A DNA stretch of 33,195 nucleotides from Clostridia bacterium. GTDB taxonomy: Bacteria > Bacillota > Clostridia > Saccharofermentanales > UBA5734. This document shows positions 28,807-33,195 of this stretch, one piece after another (position 1 is the first letter of the stretch; every line of letters begins with the position of its first letter). The notes under the pieces were generated by a model that searched no databases, was not told where the DNA came from, and worked only from the letters and a program-made list of their open reading frames with translations. The position numbers and the translations under genes are program-made. The stretch lies in NCBI GenBank assembly GCA_009928985.1, contig SABL01000018.1, positions 1 through 33,195 of the forward strand, read 5' to 3'.

Positions 28807-29007
28807 TCAAACCCGAATCAAGGTGACGCCTTGGAGAGCTGTCAGCGACACATCAAATGAAACCTCGCCTTCCGGTTGTTGCTGCATAATGTGTATCAGC
28901 CTGAGCGGTTCCATCCTGTGTGGCATATTGAATGCTCACGGATGCTTCCGAACCGTTGGCTCTTGCTATGGTCACACTGCCTTGACCCATATTTCATTTG
29001 AAAAAGC
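28807..29007 (-). pseudogene. Decayed Calx-beta domain fragment
   Basis: Minus strand in pieces across frames: AFSNE / NMGQGSVTIARANGSEASVSIQYATQDGTAQADTHYAATT / PEGEVSFDVSLTALQGVTLIRV*. The middle piece matches the Calx-beta pattern (..GsV.v.R..Gs.g.vsv.YaT.DGTA.a..dY..). Confidence 0.6.
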
Positions 29008-29168
29008 GTCTGCTCATCTAACTATACCCCTGCTTTTTTGACGATCCATAATGCTATTTAACAAAAAAATTACCGCACGCTAATCTGCTGCCAATCTTTT
29101 GCTGAAATAATGTTAATGAATTTACAGTCGTTCGATTTTTTGTAAATAGATTCTGGAGGAACTGTCTC

Positions 29169-29597
29169 ATGTTAAAAGTCCTCTTTGTCTGTCTTCACAA
29201 CTCGGCTCGAAGCCAGATGGCGCAGGAATTTCTCAATGATCTGGGCAAAGGCAAATTTATCGCTGAAAGCGCCGGTCTCGAACCAGGCGTGCTCAATCCG
29301 AGAGTCGTTCAAGTGATGCAGGAAATCGGCTATGACATCTCGGGTAATCCATGCAATTCGGCGTTCGATTTTTTCAAGCAGGATCGTCGGTACGAACTCG
29401 TGATCACTGTTTGTGACCAGGCCAGTGGTCAGCGCTGCCCGGTCTTCCCTTCTGCAAAAGCCACCCTGAATTGGAGTTTCGAAGACCCCTCCAGCTTGAT
29501 TGGCAGCGAGGCGGAAGTCCTTCAGCAGACGCGCAAGATACGTGACCAGATCAAGACTCGCATCGAAGAATTCATTCGCGTCTACAACGTCGGTTAA
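29169..29597 (+). CDS. arsC: Arsenate reductase (LMW-PTP fold, thioredoxin-coupled type)
   Basis: [44 protein letters not shown]. Confidence 0.88.
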   Translation: MLKVLFVCLHNSARSQMAQEFLNDLGKGKFIAESAGLEPGVLNPRVVQVMQEIGYDISGNPCNSAFDFFKQDRRYELVITVCDQASGQRCPVFPSAKATLNWSFEDPSSLIGSEAEVLQQTRKIRDQIKTRIEEFIRVYNVG

Positions 29598-29650
29598 TCC
29601 GTCTGCTTTTTAACCGATCCGTCTGCTTCTCTAATCATCGGTACGACTTG

Positions 29651-31375
29651 TTATCGGCGCGCTTTTATTTTCAGCGCCAACATGGTGATGTCATCGGCCT
29701 GCGGCGCCTCCTGGACGAAGGCATCAATGTCGATCTGGATCCGTTTCAAAAAGCCATCCAGAGCAGTAACAGCCACCTGATTAGCGAGAGTGATCAGCCG
29801 GTCATCACCATAGAGCTCATTGTCGGCATTGGTGGCTTCCGTCACCCCATCCGTGTACAAATACAGGACATCCCCCGCACCCAGCAAGATCTCGCTCTGC
29901 CGGTAGACAATGCCTTCCATGCCGGCCAACACGAAGCCGGGAATCGACTTCAGGTAAGTGAAAGCGCTGCCACCGGTCTTGAGCAATGGTGGATTGTGGC
30001 CAGCGTTGACATAGGTCAGCTTGCCGGTCGAGAGTTCCAGCAGTCCCATCCAGGCAGTGACGAACAAGTTGCCACCATTGCCCTCGCAGAGCTGTTCATT
30101 GGTCACAGTGAAAACCTCAGCCGGCGACTTGCCGCTCAGGACATTCTGTTTAATCAATGCTTTGGCAATGGCCATGAAAAGGGCTGCAGGGACACCCTTG
30201 CCGGAAACATCGGCAACAACCACGCATAAATGGTCTGCGTCTGGTTGGAAAAAGTCGTAGAAATCGCCACCGACTTCCTTGGCCGGCAACATGGAGGCCT
30301 GGATTTCATACTCATGGACAGCGGGAAATACCTGCGGCAGCATCGAGGCCTGGATCTCGCGCGCAACATTGAGTTCGGCGCTGATTCGTTCCTTCTCCCC
30401 CGTGATGGTCTTCAAATTGATCATATAGCTTTTCAGCCCGCTGGTCATGTCACTGATGCTTTCGGACAGCAGCTCGATCTCATCTTTCGTGTGAACCGGA
30501 ACCGGTTTGAACAGCAATTGCGTCGGATCATCCTGGGCACGATCGCTCTGGGCCACGAAATCCCGGGCACTGTGCGAAAGGTTGCGGATCGGACTGATCA
30601 CAAAGCGATTGAGGAAATAAATGAAGCCCAAAAGGAAAACTGCGAGAATCAGGATCGTGCCCAGCGCAACAGAAATTAGGTAGCCGCGCATCGTCTCCCG
30701 GATCTCTTCCATCGACAGATCGAGGGCCAGGATACTGACCACCTGGCTATCCGAATCAAAAACCGGCACATAGGCGGTCAGGACATAACCGTAGAGTTCC
30801 GTATCATTGGCGATGAACTGGACCGTGGCTGTTTCTGGCTGGTCTTGCATGCTCGAGGCGATCAAGCTGGCGGTCTCCAAGTCATAGTCAGCATCTGCTG
30901 CATCGCCGATCACCCCAGGTGTGTTGACCGCCGTAAAAAAGTCCGGATCCTCTGCCAGGATATCGGAACTCGTGGCACTGATGACATAGTACATGGTCTG
31001 GAAATCGGCCGGATCCGGAAAATAAACCACATAGAGCGACCGGATCTCAGAATATTCCAAAAACAGGTCCAGCGCTGCTTTCTGGTTGTAATAGGCCTCC
31101 GACATCTCCCCGGTGGCAATGCTCAGGGCCAGCTCATCCCCGTTCAGCCAGCTGAGGGCCTGGTACAGCTGGGTTTCTGCATAGACATAATAGCGCTCCA
31201 TCATACTGGTGGTATGGACGTAATAGCCATACCCACCGATGAAGGTTGCCAGCAGCAGCGCAAACAGAGTGCAAAACAGGATCAGCCGGGTCTGCAATTT
31301 CCTGCGCTTGTTGTGAGCCGATTTCACGAGTGGGCGAGTATTTTCTCCAATAGCCGGTGCCTTGCTGTCAGCCAT
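29651..31375 (-). CDS. SpoIIE/PP2C-family serine phosphatase with N-terminal extracytoplasmic sensor and HAMP
   Basis: TM, about 180-aa extracellular region, TM, HAMP-like NRFVISPIRNLSHSARDF; PP2C/SpoIIE motifs IQASMLPQVFPA, KEVGGDFYDFFQ, VVVADVSGKGVPAALFMA, YTDGVTEATN, DDITMLALKI. Confidence 0.94.
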   Translation of the reverse strand: MADSKAPAIGENTRPLVKSAHNKRRKLQTRLILFCTLFALLLATFIGGYGYYVHTTSMMERYYVYAETQLYQALSWLNGDELALSIATGEMSEAYYNQKAALDLFLEYSEIRSLYVVYFPDPADFQTMYYVISATSSDILAEDPDFFTAVNTPGVIGDAADADYDLETASLIASSMQDQPETATVQFIANDTELYGYVLTAYVPVFDSDSQVVSILALDLSMEEIRETMRGYLISVALGTILILAVFLLGFIYFLNRFVISPIRNLSHSARDFVAQSDRAQDDPTQLLFKPVPVHTKDEIELLSESISDMTSGLKSYMINLKTITGEKERISAELNVAREIQASMLPQVFPAVHEYEIQASMLPAKEVGGDFYDFFQPDADHLCVVVADVSGKGVPAALFMAIAKALIKQNVLSGKSPAEVFTVTNEQLCEGNGGNLFVTAWMGLLELSTGKLTYVNAGHNPPLLKTGGSAFTYLKSIPGFVLAGMEGIVYRQSEILLGAGDVLYLYTDGVTEATNADNELYGDDRLITLANQVAVTALDGFLKRIQIDIDAFVQEAPQADDITMLALKIKARR

Positions 31376-31484
31376 ATCTTTCAGTCACACCGGTATCATC
31401 ATTGACAATTTCAAGCAGGCCACCATTGACATGCTCGAGCTCTTCGTCCGTCTTTTTCTCGACTGACTTTTTATCGTCGTCCAT
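31368..31484 (-). CDS. 38-aa small ORF with double-glycine-like motif, overlapping the phosphatase start
   Basis: Not in the ORF track (too short). MDDDKKSVEKKTDEELEHVNGG|LLEIVNDDTGVTERYG*; upstream purine-rich AAAGGGGGAA; 8-bp overlap with the phosphatase ATG. Confidence 0.55.
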   Translation of the reverse strand: MDDDKKSVEKKTDEELEHVNGGLLEIVNDDTGVTERYG

Positions 31485-31749
31485 CTGTCGTTCCCCCTTT
31501 TACCCCTGCAATCACCTGGCTGACTTAAGCTTGACAGTCATTTATTAAATCAAACAGGGTCTCTGTTACAATCGTGTTAACCAAGGCAAAATCCAGAGGC
31601 ATTGGATCCGTTCCAAACGATAGCGCAGCGTCCCATTTCCAGCACTGGTAACGCATGTTCATAAAAAGACCGGGGTGATTGCCTATACTGAACGCATCAT
31701 AATAACGCCGCAAAGTCTGCAGATAGCATTAGAGTCTAAGGGGAACACC

Positions 31750-32373
31750 ATGACTGAATCTAACCATCATCACGGGCATCATCACGCACACCATCATGTC
31801 CATCAGCATACGCCTGAACGGCTGGAACAGCCTGAGCGCGTCCGTGAGCTCAATCCAGCCGGAACTCTGGAGCGGTTGAATTTTAATCCGAACGAAGTCC
31901 TGTGTGATATCGGTGCCGGCAGCGGACTTTTCACCCTGGCGGCCGCCCGCATCAGCCAGCAAACGGTCTATGCAATCGATATCAACCCGCGCATGCTCGA
32001 GGCAATCGAAGCCAAAGCCGCGGCTGCGGGCATTCAAACCATCGAAACGCGCCTGGTCAGCGATGACACGCTACCAGTACCAGACCATGCCGCAGACCTG
32101 GCCCTGGTCGCCACGGTGCTCCATGAAATTCCTGACAAACCGTCCTTCATCTCCGAGATCCGCCGCCTGTTAAAACCCTCCGGCCGCCTGGCCGTCATCG
32201 AATTTCACGCAGCTGAAACACCCATGGGACCGCCGGTCAGCGAACGCCTTGGCTCGGAAGAAGTCACCGCTTTGATGATCTCGCAAGGATTTAAACCCCT
32301 CGACCAGTTCGACCTCAGTCGCAATCTCTATTGCCTGGTCTTTTCGCCCCCGGCAGCCGCTGCCAGCGTTTGA
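31750..32373 (+). CDS. Class I SAM-dependent methyltransferase with His-rich N-terminus
   Basis: MTESNHHHGHHHAHHHVHQHTPERLEQ..., VLCDIGAGSGLFTLAAA, VYAIDINPRMLEAI, EIRRLLKPSGRLAVIEF. Confidence 0.88.
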   Translation: MTESNHHHGHHHAHHHVHQHTPERLEQPERVRELNPAGTLERLNFNPNEVLCDIGAGSGLFTLAAARISQQTVYAIDINPRMLEAIEAKAAAAGIQTIETRLVSDDTLPVPDHAADLALVATVLHEIPDKPSFISEIRRLLKPSGRLAVIEFHAAETPMGPPVSERLGSEEVTALMISQGFKPLDQFDLSRNLYCLVFSPPAAAASV

Positions 32374-32400
32374 TGAATCATCCCCATCAGTGACTGAGTG

Positions 32401-32443
32401 GAGCTGTTTCAAAACTAGTTCGTTTTGAGACAGCTCTTTTTTT
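32401..32443 (+). terminator. Intrinsic terminator downstream of the methyltransferase
   Basis: GAGCTGTTTCAAAAC-TAGTTC-GTTTTGAGACAGCTC-TTTTTTT. Confidence 0.85.
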
Positions 32444-32480
32444 GTGTTTTGGCACGCCTCCCATAGGTTAGTGGATCAGG

Positions 32481-32552
32481 ATCCCTACGCAAACTGGCCT
32501 TATCGAAATACATGATTTTAATCCATTTGATAAGGCCAGTTTGCGTAGGGAT
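32481..32552. repeat. 72-bp fold-back element with 24-bp perfect inverted arms
   Basis: ATCCCTACGCAAACTGGCCTTATC (32481-32504) and its exact reverse complement (32529-32552) separated by 24 bp; no U-tract follows. Confidence 0.8.
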
Positions 32553-32623
32553 TGGAACAGCCAGCCAGAAAAGTTCTTTTTGGAGGAGCCAAAAAATCAA
32601 GCTGTAACACTGGTGCCCCTTTT

Positions 32624-32641
32624 TATCTTGATTTCAAGATA
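32624..32641. promoter_or_regulatory. MarR-type operator 1
   Basis: TATCTTGA-TT-TCAAGATA, perfect 8-bp arms, overlapping a possible -35 (TTGATT). Confidence 0.7.
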
Positions 32642-32653
32642 TTTCTTGGGTAT

Positions 32654-32671
32654 TATCTTGATATCGAGATA
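32654..32671. promoter_or_regulatory. MarR-type operator 2
   Basis: TATCTTGATATCGAGATA, near-perfect palindrome centred 30 bp from operator 1, overlapping a possible -10 (TATTAT 32651-32656). Confidence 0.7.
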
Positions 32672-32709
32672 AACACCTTGCACGAAGTACAGGTTACGGA
32701 GGTTGACCC

Positions 32710-33165
32710 ATGAGTCAAGACAGTCTCAAGCTGGTCATTGCACTGGCCCGGGCACACACAGCATTATTTACTCGGATCGAGAAAAATGTGCAGCAGTTTG
32801 GCCTCACGACCAGCGAATTTGGCGTTCTGGAGCTGCTGTATCACAAGGGTGACCAGGCTGTCCAGGCTGTGGCGGATAAAATCCTCGTGACCAGTGGCAC
32901 CGTGACTTATGTGATCGATAAGCTGCAAAAAAAGGGCCTGGTCTTGCGCCGGCAATGCGAAACCGATCGTCGTGTGTTCTATGTCACCCTGACCGATGCT
33001 GGCCACAAGCTGATCGCCAACAGTTTCCCCCAGCACGAACAATTTCTGGATGACCTGTTCCAAGGCGTTGCAGCCGACGACAAGCAGCTGCTGATCCGCC
33101 AATTGGTGCAGGTCAAGACAGCGATTGACCGCAAGGAGGCATCCCCCGATGATCCGGAAAATTGA
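32710..33165 (+). CDS. MarR family transcriptional regulator
   Basis: LTTSEFGVLELLYHKGDQAVQAVADKILVTSGTVTYVIDKLQKKGLVLRRQCETDRRVFYVTLTDAGHKL. Confidence 0.93.
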   Translation: MSQDSLKLVIALARAHTALFTRIEKNVQQFGLTTSEFGVLELLYHKGDQAVQAVADKILVTSGTVTYVIDKLQKKGLVLRRQCETDRRVFYVTLTDAGHKLIANSFPQHEQFLDDLFQGVAADDKQLLIRQLVQVKTAIDRKEASPDDPEN

Positions 33166-33195
33166 CCACCAGAACATGGGCCGCAGCAATCTCGG
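33149..33195 (+). CDS. Pirin-family protein, N-terminus only (runs off right edge)
   Basis: Not in ORF track. ATG 33149 with SD AAGGAGG gives MIRKIDHQNMGRSNLG..., resembling pirin N-termini; overlaps the marR 3' end by 17 bp. Confidence 0.5.
   Translation, partial: MIRKIDHQNMGRSNL

Noticed and set aside
28795-28822. TTCGGTTCAAACCCGAATC as a possible tRNA T-arm
   Set aside because: No acceptor stem, anticodon arm or CCA in the right spacing; it is a short chance hairpin.
28766-29041. 91-aa plus-strand ORF in the 28.7-29.1 kb gap
   Set aside because: No SD or domain; the opposite strand carries a better explanation (Calx-beta relic).
29600-29632. Short direct repeat ATCCGTCTGCTT x2 after arsC
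   Set aside because: Only two copies of about 12 bp; no structure or conserved context to support a function.
31525-31713. 62-aa minus-strand ORF between the phosphatase leader ORF and methyltransferase
   Set aside because: No SD, no recognisable motif, AT-rich regulatory-looking region.
32415-32600. 61-aa minus-strand ORF as a transposase remnant
   Set aside because: It crosses the terminator and fold-back repeat and shows no diagnostic transposase motif; kept only as an IS-remnant possibility in the repeat finding.

Overview
This window is a 33.2 kb stretch of chromosome-like DNA. Gene content and style suggest an anaerobic, fairly GC-rich Clostridia/Firmicutes relative (inference). Genes are densely packed on both strands. 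I saw no rRNA, tRNA, CRISPR array or intact transposon. Recognisable loci: a truncated HerA/DUF87-type ATPase, UPF0303 + mntP, an AI-2E-family permease, a 1.1-kaa multidomain [FeFe]-hydrogenase fusion, an LTA-synthase-like sulfatase, a TrkA-type K+ channel, class I fumarase alpha/beta + DUF1858, HU, a receiver-less Spo0A_C-like protein, two divergent non-canonical HPr-like proteins, feoA-feoB-dtxR, ligA, a metallophosphoesterase, a split permease with a fused ferredoxin, a multi-SBP amino-acid ABC transporter, PTS_EIIC_2, arsC, a SpoIIE/PP2C phosphatase, a His-rich methyltransferase, and a MarR-pirin pair. The strongest leads are: (1) an ABC transporter whose substrate-binding lobes are ordered 2-1-2-1-2-1 ahead of the permease, whose SD and start codon sit in a long inverted repeat, and whose ATPase carries a C-terminal extension resembling an RsbW-like ATPase fold; (2) two small ORFs with double-glycine-type leaders, one directly after that transporter (Cys-rich core) and one, absent from the ORF track, overlapping the start of the membrane PP2C phosphatase; (3) a decayed Calx-beta fragment in a 'blank' intergenic region; (4) a His/Pro/Gly-rich insert in FeoB; (5) paired HPr-like proteins lacking key phosphorylation residues. 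All family calls come from reading motifs without database searches.
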